Counted from the first letter of the stretch, positions 1 through 10,639 are shown. The stretch: 64,000 nucleotides of DNA from Lepeophtheirus salmonis (GCF_016086655.4 NC_052142.2:7320422-7384421); one strand, 5' to 3'. A program made the numbers and translations. The notes: a model not told the origin generated them from the sequence alone.

Positions 1-22
1 ATCTGCATAGTTTTAATTTTAG

Positions 23-1416
23 AACTCTTTAGTTCATTGGAGCGGCAAGTTTTCGACTTTTTAGGATATATGTGGTTACCTATATTAGCAAATTTCATAA
101 ACATAATTTTAGTAATTCTTGGAATATTTGGTGTTTTTGAAAAAAGAACTGCTTATTTGGTCAGTTATCTTGTTTGGACATTTTTTTGGATATCATGGAA
201 TATATTTCTAATTTGTTTTTATAAAAATATTGGATATTTAAATAACGAAACTCAGGATTTATTAAGCTTAGGAACTGGAAGTTTTAGTTGGTGGTTTGTG
301 AATGGCGTAGGATGTGAGGCTGAATATCATTTTAATACTGAGGACATAATTAACGCAAAACCAACACCATATAGACCTTCCAATGTAAAAGGATGTAAAA
401 TGAACTACGAAGATATTGAAGTTTGCCATGCAGGTATCCAAATTATTTTAGGGCTACTGGGTATGATTTTAGGTATTATAATCAGTATTCAAACAAATAA
501 GGTTACATGTCATTCAAGTAAATCAATGTACTCAATAAAATATAGTCCTAAAATTGAGTCAAATAGACGTAATCAATCTTCTGACTCTACCACACTTCAA
601 ATGACAATTAGAAGAATGAAAAGACGACATCATACAAGAAATTCTCGACAACTAGAATCACAAGTACGATTTAATCAACCTAACCAACGAAATCTCAAGA
701 ATATTCGTAATCCACGTTTTATAAGTTCTCCAAGGCATAATTATGTCGTTAATCCAATCAATAGACTTATAAAGGAAGTCGGACAAAAATCTAATGAAAA
801 CAAAAATACTAATTCATCCAATAATCAAGAACTTAATAACTCGTTATTTGAGTATTCAAGACCAAATTCATTATATGGTACGATGATTGTGAATGAAAAG
901 GAAAAAGTCGATAGATCTCCTTCTAGGTTAACATCTTATTCAAATTTTCATCAACAAAGAAAAGTGTTAACGGAGAACAATAATGTTCCAAATGTTTTTA
1001 CTCAAGATTTATTAAGTCCAGAAGAAGATTTACCCCTTCCACCTCCACCTATTACTCAACATTTTCAACAAGTTCCTAAACCTGCTCAGCAATGTAATAA
1101 TAAAAATTATTATGAAAATGTGACAGGTAACAAACCTACATTAACATCTAATTTCCAACAGAGCCCTTCCGAGACTTACTGGGATTCCAAAAATCTTTAT
1201 GCTGAGTTTGATAAGAAAAATAACGCTTTTCTCCGTAAAGAAAATGGGTCTATCAAGGTTACAGACCATGAAATCAGTGGAGCAATACCCAAAAAATCAA
1301 TTCAGTTTAATTCCCTTATTGATGGAGAAGTTTGTTTGCAAGTACCTATTGACAAAAAAGAGCATAGAAATGGATGCCAATGTTATATTTGTCAGCATAA
1401 TTTAACTGCAATATAA
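23..1416 (+). CDS. NKAIN: NKAIN-family Na,K-ATPase-interacting protein, terminal coding exon (partial)
   Basis: The frame reads LERQVFDFLGYMWLPILANF near its start, the signature of the NKAIN family, small membrane proteins that bind the Na,K-ATPase beta subunit. The exon probably opens at base 23 after a TTTTAG acceptor: the first codons then give LFSSLERQ, matching the LVxxLERQ of vertebrate NKAINs, and no ATG start is present, so the N-terminal exon lies upstream of the window. Membrane segments are seen at about residues 14-33, 40-65 and 132-152 (numbered from base 37). The last is preceded by a Cys-rich loop with SWWFVNGVGCEAEYHF, as in the family. The roughly 300 residues after the last membrane segment are polar, rich in N, S, Q and R, with a Pro run (LPLPPPP) and an ending with several cysteines (CQCYICQH). 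Vertebrate NKAINs are about 200 residues, so this is a long tail; insect members are also known to be long. Family assignment is firm; tail function is unknown. Confidence 0.93.
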
Positions 1417-1445
1417 TTTCAATGGATTTATCATTTAAAAATAAT

Positions 1446-1451
1446 AATAAA
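1446..1451 (+). promoter_or_regulatory. candidate polyadenylation signal of the NKAIN gene
   Basis: An AATAAA hexamer lies 30 bases after the NKAIN stop codon. It is the nearest canonical signal, but the region is AT-rich, so chance occurrence is possible and a later signal may be used. Confidence 0.45.
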
Positions 1452-2229
1452 CGTAATTTAACTGAATATATGAATTTGCTTAATATTATATGAATAACAC
1501 AAGTTAACACAGATCAAAATGTGTTTGAAGTTCAAAAATTAACTTTTATTTTATTTGAATCTACAAATAGTTTTTCATATCAGATTATAGTTTTCTTGCT
1601 TTAATTATTTACATCTATTTTTATTTTTTCATTCAAAAACTTTATTTGTTCCAAGGGAGGCTGAAACAACATCTTAAAATTTCGAGCTATAGGTACTTAT
1701 GAAACTTATTTAGCCTTAGTAGAGGGTAACAAAATTTTCCAGACATAACACTAGACACTTGTATTGTAATCATATCATGGATCGTTAAAATTTCTTTGGG
1801 AAAAAGACATAACCTCGAAACTAAATGTGCCATCAAAAGGGCAAAAAAAAAAACGACTTCTTTTTTGGAAAATGACGAAAAATGTCCACAGTAAAAGCAG
1901 TGTCATACGTCGTAGAAGATTTCCACAATATTCTTTAGGAGGCAGACTGGGAAGGATAAATGTAAAACAGAATAGAATTAGATAAATCTGTTCACATCAT
2001 AAGGTATTGATATATTTTATTATTAGAAATTAGAGAACACCATTCTTGTTTTGGGTTAGAGGATAAATCAATGATCATTTTCCTTAATATTTTATAGAGA
2101 AAATGATCTAACTGAACTAGTCTTCCCCAAGTTGTTTCCTTTGACTTTTTTTTCTTCTGTAGCCAACTTTTTTCAGCTTCGATTGTTTATGAACCTTTCA
2201 AAATAGTTTTTATTTTAATTAAATTCTCC
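1452..2229. other. AT-rich intergenic stretch, nothing recognised
   Basis: No open frame with a recognisable product on either strand. It may hold the NKAIN 3' UTR and decayed repeat DNA, but no family is identifiable by eye. Confidence 0.5.
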
Positions 2230-2880
2230 ATGGCTTTCTCAATAAATTACAAGAACATTGGTTCTATCCTTAACTGAGCATCCCTCAATTTCTGAATCTT
2301 TTTATGAGTCAACTGCTTTAATGGGAGGGTTATTCTTTTATTTCATTTTCTTACTTATAGCAAATAACGAAAGTAAAATTTCAATCCACTTCTTCATCTA
2401 TGATTCCGAATTATCTTCCACAGGAATAGTTATATCATTGCCATATGTCTCTAAAATATGTTTTTACTTTCTAAAATTAAATCCAAATCCAGAGTACTTT
2501 CACCTAATATTCTGAGCAAATTCCTCAATTGCATAAATAAAAAGAAAATGAGCTACTGGTCATTCCGGTCTTCAGCTCCTTTTAAGAAGAGTTGGAGGAT
2601 TTTCAAGACCATCCAAGGTGATTGCAGAAGTCCCATTTAATAACAGTGCCCACACTTAGTTAAAAAACGAGTGGGTAGTAATTTTTTGACATAATAAAAG
2701 ATATGTCGATAATAAATAGAATCAAACGCGTTACTGAAATCAATTGCAAGAATAACACAGAATATATTATTTGAATCCATATTGTTGTGTGATAGATCTG
2801 AAATCTTTTTGGGTTTTAAGAAGCTTTTCTAATGAGCTCCAATCTTTTTGTTGAGAATCGGCTCTATACTAAAAAAATAA
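2230..2880 (-). pseudogene. non-LTR (LINE) reverse transcriptase fragment
   Basis: The minus-strand translation, with several stops and frame changes, gives ordered reverse-transcriptase motifs: IGAHQKSFLKPKKISDLSHN, then the motif A segment VILAIDFSNAFDSI (near 2710-2760), then LFIYAIEEFAQNI, then ETYGNDITIPVEDN, where canonical YADD is changed to YGND (near 2420). Order and spacing fit a LINE RT; the FxxAFDS form of motif A excludes LTR-element RTs. It is 5' truncated and has no endonuclease in place. It may belong to the same family as the endonuclease relic at 33.6-34.4 kb, but this is not proven. Confidence 0.75.
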
Positions 2881-2944
2881 AAATATTCTATGTTTTATTC
2901 AATAAATAGACCTATTTAAAAAATATACATATTCGTGGTTTTTC

Positions 2945-3215
2945 GTTAAAATTTGTATTTTTTAAGTGATTCTATTTTACATGAGGGTGTACCTGCAAAT
3001 ATAAAACATTATCTAAATATTGCTTACAATTTTCATTCCACGATAATGAAGTCGCACGATGTAATATATAATGATACTGTGCTGCGTACAATATTGAATA
3101 ATGTAATTTCTAATTATATTAATTCCCCTATCATCATGAATGGATCTCTTCATTGTTTGGATCCTAGATTTTATTTCCCAAGGAAGAAGTCAAATTTAAT
3201 CTCTTGTGAGACCTG
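2945..3215 (+). repeat. interspersed repeat D-left, copy 1
   Basis: This segment resembles 21675-21940 in the same orientation, with shared blocks such as TTTTAAGTGAT, ACAT(G/A)AGG(G/A)TGTAC and TTGTTTGGATCCT-like ends, diverged by roughly a third. An 87-codon open frame runs through this copy, but it is interrupted in the other copy, so it is not treated as a gene. Confidence 0.5.
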
Positions 3216-4869
3216 ATAGTTTTTTTTTAATTATATAGATATCATTTTATTGTATTTAGTGACAATAAAAGGATTATCGCAAAAACCATTCATAAAACTC
3301 AAATGGCTAACCAAATGAACCAGGTTATTTTTTTTTTTTTTTTTAAATTGAAATTTAATCCAATCAATAATTTGGGTTTGCACGATGTTGTCATCGGTTC
3401 TTTTAAGCTTATCTTCGGTATTGTCATATTTTATCTGAAGTCTTGCATCTCAAGTATTACATCCATATATTGATTTAAAAGATCTCAATTTTTGACAAAA
3501 ACTATATTATCTTTCAAAACTACCATTGTTTGCATTTATATAGCTATGAAAAGTATTTTTCAACTTATTTTGTTATTGTAAGAACTTTGGAATAAGACTT
3601 TATTAAGTATAATACTTCTACAACATAGGTAAACTGAATAATATAAGAAATATGTAAACTAGCTAAAACTCTAAGATCATGTCATTGATCCTAACTAAAT
3701 GAAATTGAATTGAAATCAAATCTAAGTAAAATGAGAATGTAGGAAACAAAATTGCTCAATCTATCAGGAAATTGTGTTTACTTCGAATTCCTACGTCAAT
3801 TTCTTTTTTCATGTGTTCTTGTTGAATATTCGTTGAAAAATAAGGACACGTTTCATCTAGATGATTTATTTTCCATATTAATTTGGATTTCTTTTGTATC
3901 TTTGGCTTACGGAGATAAATCTCTAATTGGCAAAGTATCATATATATAAAAATAGCAGGGAATCAGTAGGGTTACGATCATGTAAATCTGATTGACTTAA
4001 AAAATTTCAACTTTTTCTACAACATAATCTATTTTGTTAATCATAAGTCTATAAAGAATACTTATCTATATTCTAAGAGCTCTGATGGCAATGAAAAACC
4101 ACTAGTTGATCTACGTGGAGGAATGAATATACTTTTTATTTTTTTTAAATAGACATCGATGGATGCAAGAATACATCTGAAATTGGCATTGCCCCTCTGA
4201 ATGAAGGGTAAAGAAATGTAACCAGACAATTAATAATATTGTGATTATTATAGACGAAATGAAAGGGTGAAATGTTTTTTGTGAAAACTAGTGTCTTTTG
4301 TTTTGTTTGCTTTATGCTGTCGATGACCTCTATAAAGACTTTAATATATATTTTTCAAATCTATACTTTAAAAAAAATGAAAAATGTAGCAAATAAATAG
4401 GAAACAATACATATAGGCTTTTGCAACTTTAGTGTTATTATAATGAATTAAAAAAAATTATGTAATACATTTCAAATAACATATCAATATATACTCATAA
4501 AAAAATTATCTGAAAGATTAGTCAACTTTTATTTTTATCAAAAAAATTGCCAAATCGAAATTCGGGAAGAAATTCACAAAAAAAATGTTAAAATAATTTT
4601 TTACAGAATCAGTTATAAGTAATTGTAAAGAGAAACAAAACCTACAAATATTTTTTTTGTACTTGCAAAAATTAAAAAAAATATTGTGAATAATGATTTC
4701 GAGAAAATAACCCGCAATACTCTACCATGTAATGATTTTTGTACATAAAATTTTATAACCAAAAAGCACCTTTTTGTGGCAATTCTTCTTAAAAATTAAC
4801 AAAAAAGACAAAAATTAAAAAAAAAAAAAAATCCTTCAGTACATTTACTGCAATAGCTTTTATTTTTTT
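3216..4869. other. AT-rich stretch, nothing recognised
   Basis: Many A and T runs, including a 17-base T run at 3328-3344, and no credible coding frame on either strand. Two short opposed frames near 3750-3950 overlap each other and match nothing recognisable. Confidence 0.5.
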
Positions 4870-5145
4870 GAGGACTTTTTGACAAAACCTTTCCTTTTCA
4901 AAAAATTCAAGCATCACCTTATGATTTATTCTCCTTTCAAGAAAAAAAAGAAAAAAGTAATGAAACTATGTTCGAATCAGTGTGATTCACTAACATGCTT
5001 GAACCATATCGTTATAAGGATATTACCACCGTTACGTCATAGACAAACAAATGAACTACTGATTACTCCAATGGATGGAAATTTAATTATGATTCTTTGC
5101 TGGGACATGAAGGAGGCTTTTCGTCGCCCTTCGTTACATCCATCC
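4870..5145 (+). repeat. interspersed repeat A, copy 1
   Basis: This matches the reverse complement of 9600-9920. Shared blocks include TTTTTGACAAAACCT, CGAATCAGTGTGATT, TTACGTCATAGACAAACAAA and GGAAATTTAATTATGATT. The homology stops abruptly after TTACATCCATCC, where the truncated BEL LTR begins. No coding capacity is recognisable. Confidence 0.75.
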
Positions 5146-5283
5146 ATATTCAATTCAATCTACATATAGAGCTTAAACTATGCACACGTCTGTTGTTATT
5201 ATTTCGCGTCTTATATTTAATTAGTAAGTTACTACCGTTCACTTACTATTATTCTTGGTTATTGAGAACCCTAAATCCTCACA
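5146..5283 (+). repeat. 5' LTR of the BEL/Pao relic (5'-truncated)
   Basis: Shares TAGAGCTTAAACTAT, ACACGTCTG, GTTATTATTTCGCGT and CTTGGTTATTGAGA with 7920-8057 and ends in the same CCTAAATCCTCACA. The first about 100 bases of the LTR are absent and replaced by repeat A. Small differences between the two copies indicate an old insertion. Confidence 0.85.
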
Positions 5284-5340
5284 TAGTCTTTCTGCCAACT
5301 TAGAACCTAAGTAGAATCGTAGTTTCTCGATATACTCAAG

Positions 5341-6115
5341 GATTGCCCTGATATTTTTTGATTTCCATATTGTATTTTTGCTGATCTTTTGTGGTCTCGT
5401 TGAATAATAGTTCTCGGGACAACCAAAAGGTAACCATCGTGATAGTTATGTATTTAACAAGCGGTTGGTAGTTTTATAGATGAGGGAGTCCAACGATTAA
5501 GACTTTAGTTTAAGGTTTCTACATAGAGATAATACATTTATAAGTAATTATAAAAAGATTGTTTGTGGTATTTTGAACATTAGTTCTTAGAACAGCCAAA
5601 GTGTAGCCATCGTGATGGTTACTTAGTTAACAAGCGCTTGGTAGTCGTATCGATCGGAGAGACCAACGATTAAGACTTTGTTCTATGGTTTCTATTTAGA
5701 AATAAAAGAAACATTACGATAAATAAGATTAAAAATTGATGGTCACAAATTCCAATTTTTTGAATATATTTATGTTATTTTTTTTCGATTTCCATATCAT
5801 ATTTTTGCTAATGTTTTTGTGGTCTATTAGACAAAAGTTCTTGGGACGTCCAAGGAGTAGCCATCGTGATAGTTACGTAGTCTGAAAGGTTGGAAGATCC
5901 AACGAGAAAGATTTCACTCTTATGGTTTCTACAAAGATATATTTCAATTTAGACACAAGTAACTATAGAAAGATCGTTTGTGGAAGTTTGAGGATTAGTT
6001 CTTGAAACAGCCAAAGGGTAGCCATCGTGTTAGTTACGAATTTAACAAGCGGTTGGTAGTCTCATAGACTGGGGAGTCCAACGATTAAGACTTTACTTTT
6101 AAGGTTTCTACATAG
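5341..6115 (+). repeat. nested tandem repeats in the BEL leader (four units in two pairs)
   Basis: Four diverged units start near 5388, 5562, 5815 and 5977. Each runs TTTGTGG..., then a CCAAA(A/G)GGTA(A/G)CCATCGTG core, GATAGTTA, GGTTGGTAG, a (G)TCCAACGATTAAGACTTT block and a GGTTTCTACATAGA end. Units 1 and 3 share a longer prefix (GATTTCCATAT...TTTTTGCT); units 2 and 4 share a different one (AAGTAA...AAAGAT). The array thus looks like a pair that was itself duplicated, giving a higher-order unit of about 430 bases. It lies between the 5' LTR and gag, where leader or packaging sequences normally sit. Confidence 0.85.
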
Positions 6116-6312
6116 ATTTAGACACAAACACTAAGAACACAATTCGTCAGAAATATTAATATTAAATTATATTTGTTTTACATATTGAAGTCTCTGATAA
6201 TAATAATTCTAACTAATAATATTATTCTGTTCCTATATTATAACAAATTGAGTGTAGTTAATTATAACTAGTAAAATATTAACTAAGTTTAATACAGTTT
6301 GAATTTTCCTTG

Positions 6313-6963
6313 ATGCATACTTTCTTTGGAGCCATTTCCCCTACAATGCAAGCGGATTGGAAAGGCTATAAATTCAAAGTATAACAGGAATACTCTCATT
6401 ACTTTGAAAAGAACAAAGGTTCTGAAGCTCCATTACCTCCATGGACTGCAGGAAAAGTGGAGAACTTGAACTCTTTTAATACATGGATAAGCCTTTATAA
6501 GGCTAGAATTCCTAATATAAAAGTTCCAAAAAATACATCTACGGCAAATGATTTTGATTTTGCTATATCTCAAAAATTAAATTGCAAATTATGTAAAAAA
6601 GACCATGTTATTTAGAAATGCCCCACTGCATTGGGGATGTCAGAAGTGGAGTTTAATAAAGTTTACATAGGCAGCAGATGGTGCTTCAAGTGTCTGGATC
6701 CATTCAAATCTGATCACAATTTTTTTAAAGAATGCCTTAAATGTAAAGAAAATGCAAAATCAAATCATTCTTCAATAGCTTGTCCTAAAAGTAAGTTCAG
6801 GACGGGTCCTTTGCACTACCGTCAATTCAAAGAGAAACAAGTGCAAAGAACTGTAAAACGTACAAGTGACTCTAATAAAGAAGAGATCACAAAAATTGCG
6901 AAAATTATGGGAGAACAAATTGGTACTTTAATCACTTCAGCATTACTTCCAAGAAACCTTTAA
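6313..6963 (+). pseudogene. BEL/Pao gag remnant
   Basis: One frame from the ATG at 6313 to the TAA at 6963 (216 codons) with two internal stops, near 6382 and at about 6613. It contains LNCKLCKKDHVI followed by KCP, then RWCFKCLDP and a further Cys/His segment with CLKCKE, the CxxC knuckle arrangement of BEL/Pao Gag. The TAG before KCP is probably a mutated Trp codon. The C-terminal part is basic (KRTSDSNKEE). It is shorter than usual for Gag and lacks most of the capsid part. Confidence 0.75.
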
Positions 6964-7485
6964 GGGAAGAGTCCAAGTAAAGACATAGTTTAAATTACAG
7001 ACTCTCTTCTGAACATTCAAAGAACTCAGAGAGGTAAAGGTCATTGTAAAATCTGGGAAGAACGTCGAATAATTAAAATACTTGACCATGTTCAAGATTC
7101 ATCAATTCCATTTTGTTCAGGTATTCTTAATCCTGCAGATTTTCCACGTAGAGGTCTCACATTAGATGAATTAAAAATTAATAAAGATCTTTGGTTATCT
7201 AGGCCGTAATTCCTTCTTAAATCAAAAGAGATGTGGCGAAAACAACCATTATCAAGTCCTCTTGAAGTAGATAAAAATTTAACAATTTATAATAATAATA
7301 ATTTAAAATCAAAAAATGATCTGAATATATACTACCATCAAATTACGACTCAAAATAAGCAATCAATAGAGGAAACAAAAACACATATATTTAACATAAA
7401 TTATATAACTAATGAAGTACGACAAGACTCATTAGAATTTGTGGATAAATTAATATACAAGTTGCAAAGTCATGCTCAACCTTAG
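6964..7485 (+). pseudogene. BEL/Pao pol fragment (end of RNase H region)
   Basis: In the same frame as gag. The translation contains WEERRIIKILDHVQ followed by FCSGILNPADFPRRGLTLDE and LWLSRP, matching the 'NPAD..SRG' and 'W..GP.FL' segments that end the RNase H region before integrase in BEL/Pao polyproteins. Two in-frame stops occur before base 7230. Protease, RT and most of RNase H are missing, so the deletion joined Gag to this part in phase. No integrase is recognisable downstream. Confidence 0.7.
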
Positions 7486-7820
7486 ATTTTCTTAACACAT
7501 TTTGACGATTTGTTGAAAACTATGGCTGACCTTCCAAATTTTTTTTACTAAAGACCCGAATAATGCCTTGAAAGGAAAGTAACTTAGACACCCCACAAAT
7601 TATAAAGTTATATGGTGCATAGTTTCACAATACAAGGTAGATGTTACAGACATTAAAGTATTGTTTCTCTGAAGTCAAACTTCGATCCGTTAGTGAGACT
7701 TCCTGGAAGGATCTACAGCTTTACAAACTGGAGGTCTATCAATTCCAGTCAAAATTGAGTGGCATATACAAAGACAGAAAATTTCGTATTCTGACGAACC
7801 CGTTATTTTCTGGGGGGTTC

Positions 7821-8057
7821 TGTTGGAATCTGAGACTTTTGTACTCTGCACATATAATCAGCCATTGCAACCCTAATTATTCCCTCCTAAAAGGAGGTTT
7901 TTTCTGTTCTTTTAATTATTCCATTTAATCTAAATATAGAGCTTAAACTATACACACGTCTGCTGTTATTATTTCGCGTTTTATATTTAATTAGTAAATA
8001 AGTTATTACAGTTCACTTATCATCATTCTTGGTTATTGAGAGTCCTAAATCCTCACA
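7821..8057 (+). repeat. 3' LTR of the BEL/Pao relic
   Basis: Starts TGTTGGAATCTGAGAC directly after the G-rich tract and ends CCTCACA, the same end as the partial copy at 5283. The length is 237 bases. It contains a small inverted repeat, CCTCCTAAAAGGAGG (7881-7895), that could form a hairpin in the transcript. Confidence 0.85.
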
Positions 8058-8617
8058 CTCATCATCTTCACTTTGATGATAATGTAAAAGAAGTGGAAAC
8101 CTTATTTTTCAAGTGAATGAGTATAAAGTTCAATCATGAATTACTCCTTGACACGTAGAGACGAATTATTAACATAAGGAGAGTTCGAAAGAAAATTTAC
8201 TAGCAATGATACATTTTATACTTTTTGGGATTTTGTGTTAATTATTATTAAATGGAGCATTACAATATTACTTACGAAAAATTGAATTATGACGTGTATT
8301 CCCGAATAATGAGCAATTTTAAAATATACTTAAATAATTTTCAATTATTTAATATTTTACTAGACTATTCTTATATTCTCACTTATAAGGAACTCAATCA
8401 ATATGCAATACTTTTCTGTTTGGTTTTTATACTAAGTTCTTTACCTATAATTATCTAGTCAATATTATTTTTATAGATTTTATATTTGATTGTTTAAAAA
8501 ATTGTGACTGTTGAATATCCAATAAGAATCGACAATATGTTTTAATTTTGATATTGGTTAATATTTAAAGATTATTATCTTGTATCTATAATCAAATTTT
8601 TGAAGTATGGAAGGGGG
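8058..8617. other. AT-rich stretch, nothing recognised
   Basis: A 68-codon frame at 8252-8458 is Ile/Tyr/Asn-rich, as expected of translated AT-rich DNA, and shows no known motif. No gene is called. Confidence 0.5.
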
Positions 8618-9081
8618 GGATTCCTGTTGTATTTTCATGAAAAAGTGATGTTAGTAAAGTTTCAAAGAGGTTTTTGTGTTAATTAATGAAAATGAGCAAA
8701 TTTAATTTTAGTCAAACTTTTTTATTGTCTACGTTTGTTTAAAAAAATTTAGGAACGGCCGCAAAAACAAAATTTACTTATTCAACCATGAATGCGTTTT
8801 TTTAATCGATTTTCAAAGTAATATAATAAAAATAAACTCGCAAATGTCGTTATCATTAAAGCCCTTTAATACTTACTTAAAGCAATTGTCCTAATATAAA
8901 TATTTTAAGTTAATAAAGTATAGTTTTAAAGTCAGAGGTCATATAAAAAATAAACTTCTTCTAATTTTTTATTTGAATGTGTGTACTAGGGTATTCTATT
9001 GTTAGGGTGACCTATTAATTCGGATTCCTGTTGTATTTTCATGAAAAAGTGATGTTAGTAAAGTTTCAAAGAGGTTTTTGT
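8618..9081 (+). repeat. 60-base identical direct repeat flanking a 344-base spacer
   Basis: Bases 8618-8677 and 9022-9081 are identical over 60 bases, starting GGATTCCTGTTGTATTTTCA and ending GAGGTTTTTGT. Identity is striking next to the heavily diverged repeats elsewhere in the window. The spacer (8678-9021) has no gene. This could be a recent duplication, short terminal repeats of a small insertion, or an assembly duplication. Confidence 0.9.
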
Positions 9082-9461
9082 TACATTTATAGCCACTTGG
9101 AATTTACTTTTTTTTAACGACATTTTTTATTTCTAAAGAGATTCAGAAGTTTCAATTTTAAAGTTATTTTAAGTTTTTCAAAATATTCATTAAAGTTCAT
9201 TTTTCAAGTGATAACTTTTTTGGATTGATATAGGTACATATAAATTCATTTCCCACATAGCATCCAGATTAATTATGATTAAAGTTGTACAATGCACAGT
9301 GAAGAGGAAGAGAGTCACTCGAAACCCACCTTGGAACTCTTTCCGAAGAAATAGGAAAAATCAGAGTAGGAGACAAATAGAGGGATTCTTCCTGGGAAAA
9401 GAACGTTCCTCGTGAGTACATGAGATAGATTCCCACATATAATGTCGTTTGGTCAAATAAT
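9082..9461. other. unassigned stretch
   Basis: Bases 9290-9430 are richer in G and A than their surroundings but hold no long frame and no family motif. Nothing further can be supported. Confidence 0.4.
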
Positions 9462-9920
9462 TAATCAAATCACTGCCCATGGCCATAATCTGATAAAATC
9501 CAAGAGTTTCTTTAGGCACGTAGAAATATTAAAGAGGATTGTTAATGTCAACCTACTTTTTTCCAGAAAATACGTGAACTCTTCATTTATATAGTGGTCG
9601 CTGGATGGACAAAAAGCATCCTTTAAGTCCGAGGGAATAATCATAATTAAATTTCCATCGATTGGAGTAATCAGTAGTATATTTGTTTGTCTATGACGTA
9701 ACGGTGATAATAGCCTTATAACAATATGATTCAGACTTATTAGTTAATCACACTGATTCGACCATTTAACCTATGAAACCGTTTCAATTTTATCCGTATC
9801 TTCTATTTTATATAATTTCCCTACGTCTTTTTTTTCTTTTCTTGAAGAAGAAGAAAATACTTGAAATTATTTAAAATTGGAGAGGTTTTGTCAAAAGGTC
9901 CTCAAAATATAAAAGGAACT
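9462..9920 (-). repeat. interspersed repeat A, copy 2 (longest)
   Basis: The reverse complement of 9600-9920 matches 4870-5145. Bases 9462-9690 also recur as 9970-10225 in direct orientation (CCCATGGCCATAATCT, CACGTAGAAATATTAAAGAGG, AAATACGTGAAC, AAATTTCCATCGAT). It is non-coding, and no terminal repeat structure could be fixed. Confidence 0.8.
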
Positions 9921-9969
9921 ATTGCAATTAAGATGGACTCGAGGATAATAATAAGAAAAATGATAATGA

Positions 9970-10225
9970 AGTCGCACGCTATTATCAAAATCAAATCTCT
10001 ACCCATGGCCATAATCTCATAAAAGGAAAGAGTTTTTTTTTTGCCACGTAGAAATATTAAAGAGGATTTTTAATGTTAACCTACGTGTTTCCAGAAAATA
10101 CGTGAACTTTCCATGTATATAGTGCTCGCTGGATGGATGTAATAAAGATCCTCGAAAAGCTTCCTTTAAGTCACGGAGAAAAATCATAATTAAATTTCCA
10201 TCGATCAGAGTAATTTGGTTTGTTT
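9970..10225 (-). repeat. interspersed repeat A, copy 3
   Basis: A partial copy lying about 50 bases after copy 2 in the same orientation. It starts near ACCCATGGCCATAATCTCAT and ends after AAATTTCCATCGAT. It keeps the TGGATGGATGTAATAAAGATCC block that matches the end of copy 1 next to the BEL LTR. Confidence 0.8.
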
Positions 10226-10639
10226 CACACTACATTCACCATCTTGTATCAATTGATATCCAGATGTTAATGAAATAATTAACAATAAAAATAAGAACTA
10301 AATTGGTTTGTAGTATATTGCAATCTTACCTATCCCAATATAATTACAGACAAGGTATACAATCATCATTTTTTTAACTTTATCAGGTATATCTGACATG
10401 AACAAGATAATAAAGTAGAGTGTCCTATAGATAGCAGATATATAGTGTTCCTTTTCTTATATTTGTAAGATTTATACTTATAACGTCAGAAAATAGGCCT
10501 TGCTTTTCAAATTTTTTTCATAAAACCAGAGTCTGTGATATATCTTGTAACTCACTAGCTTTATTTAATATCGAACACCTATTTAATAGACCCAATCACG
10601 TCGTTATCTTTATTGTATAACACAACCTTTAATCCAAAA

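Larger units (their letters stand above)
5146..8057 (+). mobile_element. BEL/Pao LTR retrotransposon relic
   Basis: The right end is an LTR at 7821-8057 (TGTTGG...TCACA), and its last part recurs at 5146-5283, so both ends are in the same orientation. Inside are a repeat-rich leader, a Gag with BEL/Pao zinc-knuckle spacing and the tail of the RNase H region with the NPADxxxRG motif typical of BEL/Pao. Most of pol (protease, RT, integrase) is missing, evidently by internal deletion. A G-rich tract, TCTGGGGGG, sits at 7810-7817 just before the 3' LTR and fits a polypurine tract. Stops in every domain show the element is dead. Confidence 0.85.

Noticed and set aside
2953..3216. 87-codon plus-strand frame
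   Set aside because: It lies in a repeat whose other copy (21675-21940) is riddled with stops, and it shows no known motif.
5341..6115. CRISPR-like reading of the repeat array
   Set aside because: Units are long, diverged and nested within a eukaryotic BEL leader; no short identical repeats with unique spacers.
8252..8458. 68-codon plus-strand frame
   Set aside because: Composition is what AT-rich DNA yields when translated (Ile, Asn, Tyr, Phe); no motif or homologous copy.
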